Below are positions 35,783 to 48,464 of a DNA stretch of 64,000 nucleotides, piece after piece. Origin of the DNA: Dipteronia dyeriana (Eukaryota > Streptophyta > Magnoliopsida > Sapindales > Sapindaceae). A program made the position numbers and the translations under genes. Position 1 is the stretch's first letter; every line of letters starts with the position of its first letter. The notes under the pieces are model-generated. The model saw only the letters and a program-made list of their open reading frames with translations, searched no databases and was not told the origin of the DNA. Location: contig CM065295.1 in NCBI GenBank assembly GCA_032871835.1, positions 85,057,819 to 85,121,818 on the forward strand, given 5' to 3'.

Positions 35783-37247
35783 ACCATTTTTTATTCCTCA
35801 GATTCATTTCATTCTTTTCACCTAGGCTTTTACTTCCAATTTGTTTGTTCGGTTGCATAATGTGGTGTGGTAGGTTAGTGAGTTGCTTATGGTGTTGGTA
35901 TTCTTTGATTTGTTTTCTTTTAGTGGTTGATTTTTTTTTTCACCTCATGTACAAATTGTACAGTATAGAGACCATCAATGGGGGTTCTGTATCTTTGTTC
36001 ATCTTCGTCTGCTTTGTTATTTTGTTTTCTTCTCATAATTCTAATATATATATTTTTTGAAAAGTATAATTCTAATATTTTAGTAACCTTTAATTACTTT
36101 GATTGTTGTGTAAATATTGCGTTTGGGTTGCTCACGCCATTGAATTTTATGAATCTTTTTTTTTTTTTGGTTTTTGGTTTTGATAATTGTGACCATATTT
36201 AATACATTCGACATGGTTTTCATTAATGAATGGTTATGTTATAATTATATTATGGTTTCGTATTAATAAGTAGTTTTACTTTAAGGAACATTATCATATT
36301 CAACCCATCCAATTCATTTGTAACGTAATTCGTATGTTGTTTTACCGTTATAGTGTATTTCTTTAAATCCTGTAAATTTTGGAATGATTTTATTTGATCA
36401 TGTAGAGAAGATTTATTTTCTGTTTTAAAAGATATTCAGCCATTGTTGCTTATCTTATTTAATTAACTGCAATTTGTGTTTTAAAAAATAAAGGTTAGAG
36501 AAATCTTGAAAAAGAAATTGTCTAGTTAGAATTTTGGTCACAATCAATACGTATTTGAAATTTGGAAGAAGAAAAAAAAAAAGAATCTCCTTTTAAGAAC
36601 AATATCTAAACGATTACTTGATTTTTGTAAAATGATTTTGGACTATAATTTTTTTTTTAAAGGTAATGCATTCCCAGTTAATGTGCAATATTACTACTTT
36701 TTCATTATCATCTCAACGTTTCAATCCTAACTAACATGGTAATTGAGTTGTCACTACTTTTACATTATTTGTGAGAAGTCAATTGAATTAAACGAAGAAA
36801 AATAAAATAAAATGATGCCAAAGTGTCAGCTGCCATTGAATCAATTGAGATAAAACATGCTGTAAATAGCATGAAAGTGTAATATTAATGATGTAATTTC
36901 GACTTTATTCAAAGTTTTAAAACCTAGAATATAGCAAGCTAGGGTTATATCTTCCTTCAGTGGAAATAAAAAATGGAACAAAACTATAATCTCATCAAAA
37001 TTAACAAAATGTAACATTATTTTCATCAATTGCCTGCCACTAAGCGAATTTCATATCAGCTTTTGCCTGACACAGAAAAAGACCAGTATTATTTTTCCGG
37101 TTCAACAAACATAGCCATATTGAAAAGACTACGATGCTAACTTACAAAAAAAAAATCTCACTTGGAGATGCGAAACGCCTGTTGTAAAATGAATTCTTGC
37201 ATGGAATACCGAATGACAAAATTATCGGTAAATATCAAAACGACAAG
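35783..37247. other. Spacer between convergent genes
   Basis: The stretch lies between the 3' ends of the LRR gene (+) and SURF1 (-) and should contain both 3' UTRs. It is T-rich on the left and carries no ORF with coding character. No repeat boundary is seen. Confidence 0.5.
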
Positions 37248-40200
37248 CTACCTCTGACTCTTTATAGGACTTAGTCTCTTGAAAGCCATGAATGTAACCG
37301 CAGCAGATAGGGAGTACCTGCTCAAGAATAAAATGAATTATCATCATATCAGATGTTTAGTATCAGAATATCGGATTTATCAACCATAAGCAACATACAG
37401 TAAGAACTGAAACAAATATAATTTGAAACCATTAACATAGTAATATCAAAGCTATCTCAAGGAGGAAAGGTATGTGCATGGGAACAATTTAAGATCAAAA
37501 TGATAAAATGCATACCATGTCAATGTATAATTTAGATGGTCCTGTGGCATAACTGAACTGTGAATCAAGGTATTGACATCTTTTGGAACGGGGTAAGGGT
37601 TACTGGGATTGATATTTTCATTGGTGTCTTCAATGTAGACAGTACTCTCAGGAAGACCAGAAGCAAGGGCAATTGCTGGAATATCAACGTAGAACCATTG
37701 GTGGGAGCTTGGATCATTTGATGGAACATATATGCTGGGCTTCTCACTCCCACGAACTACTCCAACAACTTCTACAGAGGCAACGGCAGGAGGTTGATCC
37801 TGTAAGTAGCAACAAAATTAAGATTCTCCAAACTAGTGTGTCCACAAACAAGACATCATGTGATAACAAGTAACAACCTCAACTATGTTCGGCTTCTTTG
37901 ACCAAAACCTCCAACGAGAGCTTTGTTCACTCTGCTGGACAGAAGGGTGTGCTACATTTGAATGTAGTTCACTGTCTTGTGAAACTTCAAGAAACTTGTC
38001 CCTCCGACTACGGGGAACCCATCCTCTGTTGACCAGGATTGGCGACTGCACACTAAAAGAATATTTGATTACATGGTCAACTGAAAAGGAAGCACGGCAT
38101 ATGCATCTATATACTAATCTAAAGCACCCAAAATAAATAAATAACTAAAGTTGAACCGTAAGCCATGATAAGGAAAAACAGACACTTATTAAAGGAAACA
38201 GAATAAAATCATGAACACGTTTCTACACTACCAAAAGCTCACTCTGCTTTGATGGCAAAAGATGATGTTTGGCTAACAGCCCAAGAAGGCATGAACAACA
38301 CATATTTAACACAATTTCACAAGAAGCTTTGCCCACTTTCAAGTACTTAGATCATTGTTTCAAATAAATTGCTGAATATTTTAAACAAAGTTAGAGAATT
38401 GTTGTAAATTCATTAATCTAAATCCTAAATAGATTCAGATGAATTTTGAAAACTGTTTGACCCAAGAGTCCAGCATTACTGATCTACAATATGTATTTTG
38501 GAAAACATACAAAACCTGAATGGCATTATGGCAGAGTGATCCAAGATATTCAGATTTCCATTCAATAATTTGTATATTTTGCCGATACAAGTTAATTCTA
38601 ATTAGTTAGTGGTCATCCCTCAGATTTATGAGATCGAATGAATCATTAATCATGACTAATGTACATATTTACCACTCATTATAGCCTATAATAGTTTAAA
38701 ATCTTGTTATCTAAAAATTGTTCAAGCACATAAATGATGTCCAACTAAAAGTTCTGCATATAAGGATAATGGTATTTTTTTTAAACAAAAACAGTAAAAT
38801 ATATGTAATGCTTTTCATGATATTTTGTGTAAACACGATGTCAATAGCATTGTCATACATTTAGAAAATAGTTTCAACATATGCATTTTCAGTTTCACCC
38901 CTATATTTTGAGAGCATAAACTATTGATTCATAGCCAAATGATTCATCTACAATTCACACCGGTTTCTATCTTTATATAAATAATAAATTGATAGATACA
39001 AAACGATTACAAAGAAACAAATATACTCATGGATAATTAAGAAGTGGATACTATGTTTCTAACTTAACGACATACAGAGAAAAGCAAAAACAATAATATT
39101 TTAGGAAACAAGTTAACCAAGCAGCTATATACAAAAAAACAACTACCACTACACATACCTATCAGGGTTGTTGGGGATTGGCATTAGGGGTGTTATGACA
39201 TAGTAGCCATTCTCGGTCACTCCGGAAATGTTTCTAGAACGTGGACCAACAAAGATTGACCTTTTCTCATCGAAAAAACCTTTGCATGCCACCCTCCTAA
39301 ACTCCAAAGAGTCTAAGTTTTCAGTTGTAGGAGATATAACATTAAACTTCAAAGGTTCCATTTCCAACCTCTTCCGTCTATATTCCAACATTTCTATCTG
39401 CATTAACATTATCAATCACTAATGGTTCATTCAACCAAAAAACCAATTAAACAGACTCTGAAGGCATTAATGAAATTACATGGCATAAACACAGTCATAA
39501 GAGAAAAGTTTGACATAATACACCAATAGTCACATGTATGAGATGCGAAAAGCTGAAAACAAAGCATGTAATATATACGAATAAAAAATATTGGTCACAC
39601 ACTCTCTGTTTAACAAGGTATCTATAACAATGTAAGCCACAAATCAGAAAGACATAAAATGACAAAAGATTTAATCAGTTATCCAACTTATGAATATCAA
39701 TTGAGAGATTAGAAAACATCTTCTAATGTTAAACAATGTAGATTAACAGTCAAGAACACGCTGACACACATCCTTGTCCTATCGGAAGCCTTTTTGTTTC
39801 TATTTCCTTATATATATCTAAATTCAGAAGCTATTCATAAACATATCATATAGTAATAGTCATCACTGCTCAAATTACAAACTTTGTATCGAATTCGAAA
39901 GGAAATAATAACAACATTACAACACAGCACATGATCAACACCACTTAACAGAATAAAGAGTTTTCAATAGAAGTATTATTGATTAATGAATTGAGCAAGT
40001 AAAGGGTGATGAAAAAAATGAAACCTTGTCTTGCCTTCGAAGAATCTGCCAAGTTCCAAGGCCAAAAGTGATGGCTCCGGGCACGAACAGCAACCATTTT
40101 GACCAATTTGAACCTCCTCTCCCTTTCTCTGCCGCTTGAACCTGGGAAGTGAACGTTGAAGTTGAAGAAGAAGACACAGCAGAGAAGGGTTGTGGTGGTG

Positions 40201-40273
40201 GGACCCGCTGCTTTAGAAGGGAGCCACCATTAATAGTACGAAACTTTGTTAGGGTTTTGGAGATGGAGCTCAT
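37248..40273 (-). CDS. SURF1: SURF1, cytochrome c oxidase assembly protein
   Basis: Five exons on the minus strand, 40273-40025, 39397-39159, 38052-37878, 37799-37516 and 37317-37248, give 338 aa with matching phases. SURF1 sits in the mitochondrial inner membrane and helps insert heme a into COX1 during complex IV assembly. The N-terminal 50 residues are Ser/Thr/Arg-rich without acids before Glu49, as in a presequence. The first membrane segment (about 57-77) ends in the conserved GTWQILRRQ. The intermembrane region has ILVNRGWVP and FYVDIPAIA, and the second membrane segment is in YSLSAAVTFMAFKRL near the C-terminus. Plants usually carry one or two copies. The assignment is firm. Confidence 0.93.
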
Positions 40274-42596
40274 CTTTGACTCCTGTGTCTCATTTGATCT
40301 CTCAAAACAAAACGACTCTCCATTGCTTTTCTCACTGTCTAAAACGACCGAGTTAGTAGTACAGGTTACTTAAACGGCAGCGTTTTGGAGATATCCAATT
40401 CCAAACTTTCATCAAAATTAACCCATGCATCAAGGTAAATTAAAATTTGTCTATTCAAATCTAATCAAGGAAGTAAATATCGGTATACACGTCATGGGTC
40501 TAAATTTTTGAATTTTTCAGTGAAAACATTTTGATATTGACTCTCTAAAATATAAATAACATAGGGATGTTTCGATCAAAGTATTTATATTTACTTCCTT
40601 ATATATGATTGAATATTAATATTACACATAATGTTATTTTTATATGCCTAATGCACAGTAGAATCTCTTTAAAATTAAATTCATTTGAGCGTGTTTCGAT
40701 GGTGGATGAATGGTATAGCAACGGGATTAAACTCCAATTTGAGATTCACTTAAGCTTTCGATTGAGAAATCTATAATTTCGTGAGTTTCCTTAGTTATTG
40801 ATATACAATAACAGTTTTTTTAGTCATAGCATTATGTTCAACATGGTATCTAATATTCTTTTTTGTGATTTGATAAAACTAATTATCGAAAACAAGTTAA
40901 CTCTTTGTTGAATAGAATAGGTCGTGAACATTTCTATTTTATTTTAAATATTACAGTAAAACGGGGTCGGTGAAAAAGAAGACAATCAAACTTAAAGGGG
41001 GTAAATTACTAAACTAATCTCATTTTATCGGGAGGTAGGGTTAGGGTCCAACTTTTCATATTAAAAAAAGAAAAAAAAAAACAAGTAGGGAGTCCAAAGT
41101 GGGCCTTGTAAATATTAGATGAGTCCAAAGTGGGCCTTACAAGGCCCAAAACATAGAAAATTTAGGGTATACATTACACACAACACACAACTCTATTGTA
41201 TATATATACCCCCGTTATGTCCTTCCTCTTCTCATCGATTCATCATATTCAGAATTGCAGATAGACGATGCCCTGATAAAGTTCTTCTTCTAAATTTTCT
41301 CTTTTCTCTGTGTTTGTGGGTGTTTTGGTTTTGAATCTTTCTGCGAAAGGGCAGCGCGTCACTGATGAGCTAATGAAAATAGCTGAATCGGTCCTTTTAG
41401 TTGCCCATATTTAATTTCTCGAGTACAAAAATGCTTGCAGATTCCGTCCTCTTTTCTTACGGTTTTTGCATTCATATGCTCGTATATTTATTTATTTACC
41501 TTCTTTTTTTTTTCTTTTTTTTTTCTATTTTTTCTGCCACTTTTAAGAAACAAAATTGCTTAATTTATGTTGAAAACAAAAGGCAAAAATTAATTGAAAA
41601 ATCTAACTTTAGGGTTGCCACGGAAGGCTGCAAAAATATCATTAAGGTATTTTTTTAGGTTTTATTTGGCACGTCGTATCGGACTATATCGGGTTTTTTT
41701 TTTTTTTTTGAAACAATATATCGGTTTTTTTATATGGTTTTATTATATTATAAAAATATAATATTTTTATATCCGAGTAAATCAATAAATATTTTTATAT
41801 AAAAAATCAATAAATATTTACTTAAATTGAAACAAAAAATTTAAATAATTTTTTTCTATTTATTTTTAAAATTATGAAAAATTATTAAGAATGTTAACAC
41901 ATTTTATTAATATTCCATATTCCAAAAAAATGTTCTTTTTAATACAATACAGTCTAATATATCAAATGTATTAATTGGATCTTATCATATTACGTAACGA
42001 GTTAAAAGATACGGTTTATGTTATATTTATTCAAATCATGTCATGTGATATGAATGAGTGAAATTCATCACTAATCACGTACAGTGATGTTACTATACTC
42101 ATGTTATTCATATGACATAATATGATTTGAGTGGATTTAATATATATACCGTGAATTTTTCATTCGATGATTATATGATATCAAACATTAATACAAAGCT
42201 TATATCGTGTATTTAATCAACATAATATTCATTTTAACACATTTTGCCCTTATATCTCCCAAAATTTAAAAATAGGGTATTGAAGTGGTTTGAAGATCGA
42301 CCCCGCTTGCAAACATGATCCAATATCGAGGACTAAAAAGCCTCAAAATAAATAAATATAAAAATGGTGGAGATGAGATTAATAATTGGAATCATGTATC
42401 TAAAGCTAGACCTAAATTGTAATAGTTCACTGACAAATTGACAATAAAGAATTACAAAGAAATTAAAGTATTATTCTTTGCAACTTGCAAGTGAAGAATC
42501 ATAAAGTGCTACAAACTAAACGTGTTCATGTTTTTCACCCAAACATGAAAAAATATGAGAGATTAACTCAATTAAACTCAAAATTAAATAAAAAAA
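40274..42596. other. Spacer with an orphan promoter-like segment
   Basis: The first 150 bases are the SURF1 promoter. At 41098-41210 a promoter-like segment stands without a clear gene behind it (separate entry). From 41650 to 42250 the DNA is AT-rich with no gene. Confidence 0.45.
41098..41210 (+). promoter_or_regulatory. Site II / telo-box / TATA promoter-like cluster
   Basis: TGGGCC occurs at 41100-41105 and 41131-41136, its complement GGCCCA at 41143-41148, a telo-box-like ttagggta at 41162-41169 and a TATA box (tatatatata) at about 41199-41208. This set is typical of plant ribosomal-protein, translation and snoRNA genes. A pyrimidine-rich leader follows, but no conserved ORF. Confidence 0.5.
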
Positions 42597-43182
42597 TTAC
42601 TTAACAGCTAATAAAACCCCCAAGAAAGCAATGAAACCAACTCCACCGAAATGAGAAATTCCATTGCCTGCGCTGCTTGTGTTGTTAGAGGAAGAACCAC
42701 CTGTAATTAAAAATTTAAACCGCATAATTAAACAACAATAACCTTCAAAGTCATATTATTTTCATTTTAATCTCGTTTGTACATGCGTCCGTATTATATT
42801 TTAGACGCTAAATGCAATGAGAATTATTTTAAATTTAATTGCTCCCTTTTCCATGACGATTCAAGTAATGAAATGATAAATTACGAGTGACAGTTTTGTA
42901 ATAAAATGGAGACTTATATATGAATGTAGATTTCATTATAATAGTGAAATATTTAATCAATTTCTTTCATGATATTATGTTTTGGCCCACCAAAATAAAA
43001 ATAAAAACTTCTCCCTAGTTAGTTTGATTGACAAGCATAATAAACAAACATACATATATCCTTTGAAATACTAATCAAAATTTTCTCCAAAAAAAAAAAG
43101 AATAAAAATAATTCCTAAATTTCTCACACATCTAGTAGAAAAGTTGTTCTTCTTATTATTTTTTAAATATAATAATAATAAC

Positions 43183-43225
<43 letters not shown>

Positions 43226-44283
43226 CTCACCGGTGGAAGAATTAGTTGGTGAAGATGGCGTGGTTGGAGTACTTGTTGGCGAGCTAGCTACAGTAATCAC
43301 AAAAAACAAATAAAATTAACTTCAAAATATATATCATTTTATTTTGAATTTCATATCATACTATATATATACACGTATATTAAAGCTCATCCAAAAGAAA
43401 TAATAAACGATAGTTATTTTTCAGATCAAACACTTTTCTTTTACTTAGAAGAAAGTCTATATTTAAGTCATTCTCTAACGATATGGAAAATTATTTTATA
43501 ATATTACGGAACCAGTTCACTGTTTATATATAGAATTTCAAGATTGTCATCACAAATTACGTCCATAACAATTAAGTTTGAATAAATATGAGAACACATG
43601 CACTTACACTAATTTCCAAGAAGAAAAGAAAAACATAATTATGCATATATAATTTAAAAACTAATCTGCATTGCCAAACCCTAAATATCATTTCCCTAAA
43701 ATTACCCAAATCAATATTTATTAGATCCGAATTTCTCTTGCAAAAAAAAAAAGTAAATTGAAAATTAAACCATACCTAAAACTGTATTTAGATCCTTACT
43801 TCCAACACTTAAAAGTCGACTAATCAAGTACCAAAAAATCATCAATTTTGTCCTTAAATACTCGATAGAAAATAATAACAATTTATAATTACCAGACTTG
43901 CACTTTGTTAGATCAGCATTTGCACCACAAGCCTTTGCAACATTGAGGGCATCATCCAGAGTGACATTGAATGATTTCATAACCTCAGGGTTGTGCAACA
44001 CATTGCAAAGGCATTCGGCTTCGTTGGTGACGGCCTCATTCAACGGAATACAGCAAGTAGCCGGTGGAGACGAAGACGACGCATTCAAGTAGGCTTTGCA
44101 TGGGAGGAGTTTCGTCACACATGACATAGAATCACCGCCACCGCCACTGCCACCACCAACGTTTCCTCCTGTGGGATTGAATCCATCAACTATCTCATCA
44201 AGGCTTTGAAGCTCTCTAGAATAACCCACAAATAAACATGAACAAAATACAAGAAAACAACACAGAAACAACTTGAACTCCAT
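42597..44283 (-). CDS. GPI-anchored non-specific lipid-transfer protein (LTPG-like)
   Basis: Three exons, 44283-43893, 43287-43231 and 42700-42597, give 183 aa. A signal peptide (about 1-22, LFLCCFLVFCSCLFVG) is followed by a Gly-rich insert (GGNVGGGSGGGG, 39-50) and the eight-cysteine motif: C55, C62, C77-C78, C91-x-C93, C119 and C128, the plan of plant lipid-transfer proteins that carry lipids in a hydrophobic tunnel. Exon 2 encodes a Pro/Ser/Thr-rich spacer. Exon 3 ends in a hydrophobic tail (VGFIAFLGVLLAV) after small residues, as expected for GPI attachment. The product should be on the outer face of the plasma membrane or in the wall. Reading through the exon 1 donor would lose the anchor. 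A TATA-like atatatata tract lies at about 44351-44369. Confidence 0.88.
43166..43222. repeat. (AAT)n microsatellite beside a splice donor
   Basis: A long aat run, imperfect at the left and then pure, begins 8 bases into intron 2 of the LTP gene as read on the minus strand. It may vary in length between individuals. Confidence 0.95.
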
Positions 44284-44788
44284 TGTATTTTTATTTTTTT
44301 TTACTAGGATTTTTTTTTTTTTGTATGGTTGTTTTTCAGTGAAGGGATCGAAATATATATATATATATAGTTAAGAGAAATTCTATTTATAGAGGGTTTT
44401 GGTTTTCCTCTTTGAGAAGTTGATATGCTGTTGCTCCTAATCATATGACTAGATCCAAAAACCGTTTCAGGTTTTTTCTCCAATGCAACCTAATTTATTT
44501 TGACAAATTATTCATTTATTTTCTAACAAATTTATTTATTTTCTGACATAGTAATTTTAATTAATTTTTTTTTTTCAAAATACAGACTCTAAATATAGAA
44601 AAATTCTGGTCCTGCATAATATTTCAAGGCAATTATGATTAATATTAAGAACAAGACGACATTGTTGTAATTTTCTCTATGGTAGATAAAACTTCCACGG
44701 TGTTTCTTTTTCTTATTGGGGAATATTTTTATTTTCATAATCATAAAACAGTAAATAAAATGCATACAAATTAAGGATTTTGTAGGTC

Positions 44789-45214
44789 AGAACATCTCCA
44801 ATACAAGCGTGATTTGAAAAAAAAAAAATCTACGTAGATTCTTTTAAAAAATCATTATTCAATACAGCCATGCATATTTTACCTCAAACTGATATGGTAA
44901 TTTTTTTTTTAAACATTGTCAATACGACCGTTCACTTTCAGACGGCATTTTGCACAACCTTTTTTAGGCTGACTCAACAAACATTTAAAATTGACATTAA
45001 TTTTTTATCTATTTTTGGTAAGGAAATAAAATAAAAAATAAAATTGGATACGTCATTAAAACAAAATATGTTTTAAACGGAATCATTGGAGATAAAATTT
45101 TAAGTTAATCGTCTATCAAGTTTATATTTGTCATATATGAAGCAAGTTTCTTGACATTGTTGACATGTCGGTAATAATTCATATACAAACCATTTTTATA
45201 TTGGAGATGCTCTT
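44789..45214. mobile_element. MITE with catctccaata ends
   Basis: The left end reads aacatctccaata and the right end tattggagatgct, a clear terminal inverted pair 425 bases apart. A further internal cattggagat lies near 45086. The family is common in plant spacers. No transposase is present. I do not assign a superfamily. Confidence 0.65.
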
Positions 45215-46659
45215 AGCATCAATATCGCTATCATAGAAATATTCATACTACGATTTGGTGAAAATATGGACGACAATATCGATATTGACATAAAATTTAC
45301 GTAATGTAAATAAATTTGACTAAAAATATGAAAATTTTAATGAAACTTTTTAAAAAGTTAAAATAATCAATAATCTAACTAAAAAAATATTTGTTTTCAT
45401 AGACATAAAATCTAACAAATATATGTTATAAATATGAATATAATGCACATACGACCATACGAGCTATATAAAAATTAAAAATTATTCATTAAAACTTCAA
45501 TTTTTATTTTAATGGGTTGCATCATACAAACCACAGAAATTTGAATACCAAAACGAAGACTAGTCTTTTCAAAAAATATAGAAGAAAAAAAACCCAAAAA
45601 TTTAGGTGGTTCAAACATAGTGTGTCTACCATTTCGAATCATACAATAACTGTCACGTAAAATTTGAATAATGTCATATATAATCACTAACATGCCAATT
45701 ATAAACTTCTTAATTTCTTTCCACTATATGTCCATATAGAGGAACATGGGATAAAGAGAGATCCCAATTCTATATATATATATATATCAGATTACTTTTA
45801 AATGATAAGATTTATTGCTTTTACTAGCTGATCATGTTTGATTGTTTTCTATTAGAATAATGATAATAAAGAGTATTAAAAACAATATTGTGTTGGTTAC
45901 AGGTATAGATCATGTCTTCTTTATAGAATTTGAATCTAAATACTGATAATTTTTCATACAAATAGTGTCAACTATTCAATTAATTCACTTTCAACGTTTG
46001 GGATTATATATGACATTATTCAAGTTTAATCGTGATTCATGATCATCTTCTCTTCATCATCGACAATGTAGTGCTATTGAACCATACCAATATCCCGAGT
46101 TAATGTTTTCCTTGAATCAAATGTGATCATAAAAGGGAAGTTGGCTTTCCAGAAAGCTGTTAGCTATATCTTAATTTGTAACTTGGTTATTACAAGCATA
46201 CAAATATTATAGATTTTTTTTAGGTTTATTCGGTGTTGAAATTGTAGAAAACAATGGAAGAGTTTGGTGTGTAAAAGGACGACGAGAATCCTCCAACAAA
46301 ATGCCGGCCATTTTGCTTCATAAATAACCAGCTGGTGTAACGAGTTTCAACTTACCATGATGGACAACACATATTACTTACAAAATTTTGGCATCAACAC
46401 CCATATTTTTCTAAGAAATAATGATACTTGGAAGGGAACAAATTTATGATTAAACTGAAGCATATATATATATATTTAAATCAGTGTGTACTGATATAAA
46501 TTCGTCAGTCCTTTGGATGTGGATTATTAGATTTACATACTTTGACACCAAGTGTATGCACTTGTTAAAACTTCTCCATAATCAATGATCTACATGCAAC
46601 ACACTTGATATAAGTTATATCAGTACGTATTGATTAGAAAATCAATATATATATATATA

Positions 46660-47975
46660 GGGCTAAAAAAATAAATAACACTTTTTAGATGTGACGTTTC
46701 AACACTGTCACTGCTTTAATAACTTATGTTTAAAAGACAACAATTATGGTGAAAGGACAAAAATACCCCCAATAGTTGTTCCATTAGAATCTTTCATTCA
46801 TTTTTTTATAGTGAGAGTTATGAAATAGAGAGAGAAAGTTTCGTTGAGACTCAGGCGCTACGCAGACGCATTCGGGGGTCGAGCTTCCCGCTGAGCTCGC
46901 GGTGGTCGAATTGCCCGGTCAGCTTGTGGGAGGGTAGGGGGCAACGCCCCCGGAGCTTTTTTTCTGATCAGTACTTTAAAAAAAAATATTCTCGATCATT
47001 TGAAAAATATGTTTGATTCTTTGAAAAAAAATCCTCGATTCTTTTTAATATTGCTCGAATTCGCTACAAATATACTCGATTTAACTAAACCTAATTTTCT
47101 AAAAAAAAATCTCGATCCTTTGAAAAAAAATCTCGATCTTTTGAAAAATATTCTCGATCCTTTGAAAAAATTCTCGATCCTTTGATAAAAATTCCCAATA
47201 CTTTAAAAAATATTTTCGATCATTTGAAAAAAAACTCTCGATCCTTTGAAAAATGTTCTCGATCCTTTGAAAAAAATCTCGATCTTTTGAAAAATCTTCC
47301 GATCATTTGATAAAAATTCTCAATCCTTTGAAAAAAATCCTCGATCCTTTGAAAAAATTCTCGATCATTTGAAAAATCTTCTCGATCATTTGACAAAAAA
47401 TCTTGATCTTTTGAAAAATATTTTCGATTCGATCCTTTGAAAAAAATCTCGATCCTTTGAAAAAATTTCTCGATCATTTGAAAAAAAATCTCGATCCTTT
47501 AAAAATTTCTTGATCCTTTGACAAATGCTCGATTCTTTCAAAAATAAGCTCCATCATATTAAAAAAAAGGTTCGATTTGACTACAGATATGCTCAATTTA
47601 ACTAAACATTATTTTCAAAAATAAAATGCTCGATCCTTTGAAAAATAAAATGTTTATACATGTTCATACAAAGGCTGGACAACAAATCATAACGAATAGA
47701 TATATTGGTAAACCACAAAGAAATATATAAACGAAGATCACAAATATATGTTATCTTCTTCTGCATAATCTGGAGAGAGACAAGTTTTTTTGGAGAGAGA
47801 GAGGAGTTATAGTTTTCAAAGTGTATATGGAAACACAATGAGATTAAAAAATAGATTATTTAAGGGCAATTTGAGTAGTTCACCGTAATAGGTGTCTTTT
47901 AAAGTTAAGTTATTAAAACGGTGACATCACTGCAACACACATAAAAAAGAAGGTGACATATCTCACCATTTCCAC
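46660..47975. mobile_element. TIR DNA element with internal tandem array (copy 2, inverted)
   Basis: The left end (about 46690-46790, ctttaataacttatgtttaa then aagacaac and attatggtgaa) is the reverse complement of the right end (about 47876-47935, ttcaccgtaataggtgtc then ttttaaagttaagttatt). Inside lie a GC-rich block (46850-46960, with gcattcgggggtcgagc) and an array (46985-47560). The GC-rich block matches that of 4300-4360 in reverse, and the outer sequences match that element too, so the two are inverted copies of one family. Flanking tatatatat on both sides could be a target duplication but lies in simple repeats. Confidence 0.7.
46985..47650. repeat. Tandem array of ctcgatcctttgaaaaa units
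   Basis: About 28 units of 18-21 bases, each a variant of ctcgatcctttgaaaaaaat, form a head-to-tail array. Substitutions cluster at cctt/catt/tctt and in A-run length. The ORFs across it are repeat artefacts. There are no unique spacers, so it is not a CRISPR. Confidence 0.9.
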
Positions 47976-48288
47976 TATATATATTTTAAAAAAATCCATC
48001 AAAGAATAACGTAATTATATTATCACTAATAAGTAATATCACAAACTTTAATGAAATAATTATTTATTTGATTTATATAATGGGGTAACTTGGATCTACA
48101 ATTCTACAAACCAACCATAGAAGAATATATCATATTATTATTGAAATTGAATTGTCATAGCAAGAATGACAAGCTCCATTTTGAAAGAACACAAACAAAA
48201 AAAAACTGTAAAGAGATAGATTTTGTGTCTCTAATGCATAATAAAAACAAAAGCGAAATTCCCTCCTGTAATTCCAAAGCAAATGAAG

Positions 48289-48302
48289 CGACAAGCCCAA
48301 AG
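48289..48302 (+). promoter_or_regulatory. AW-box match upstream of STR
   Basis: The sequence fits CG(N7)CNANG, 163 bases upstream of the STR start. WRINKLED-type AP2 factors (for example WRI5a in Medicago) bind this motif in mycorrhiza-induced lipid genes including STR. The motif is short, so a chance match in about 460 bases is quite likely. Confidence 0.3.
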
Positions 48303-48464
48303 AGGAGACATAGAGAAACAGATCACATGGCACAAGTCCAATTCCTTAATTCTTGCCGCCACCATTTTTTTTGTCCAAAATGCACATTACTCCCTTGTCT
48401 CTTTTTATAGTCTTGGGTGATCCAAAACAAGGCCAAGAACAGCAGCAACTGCTTCACAGGCACC

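Larger units (their letters stand above)
44284..48464. other. Spacer between divergent LTP and STR genes
   Basis: The stretch contains the LTP promoter, a MITE at 44789-45214, AT tracts near 45771-45787 and 46465-46475, the second array-bearing TIR element at 46660-47975, and about 490 bases of STR promoter and leader with a TATA-like ctttttatag at 48401-48410. No gene was found. Confidence 0.55.

Noticed and set aside
41401..41658. 85-aa ORF with a phenylalanine run
   Set aside because: Poly-T driven hydrophobic frame without homology; considered as the missing gene of the 41.1-kb promoter but composition and start context do not support it.
47220..47477. Minus-strand ORF of 85 aa with FFQRIE repeats
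   Set aside because: It is a translation of the ctcgatcctttgaaaaa array, with no start context or homology.
46985..47650. CRISPR-like look of regularly spaced short repeats
   Set aside because: Units are directly adjacent with no unique spacers, and the genome is a plant nuclear one.
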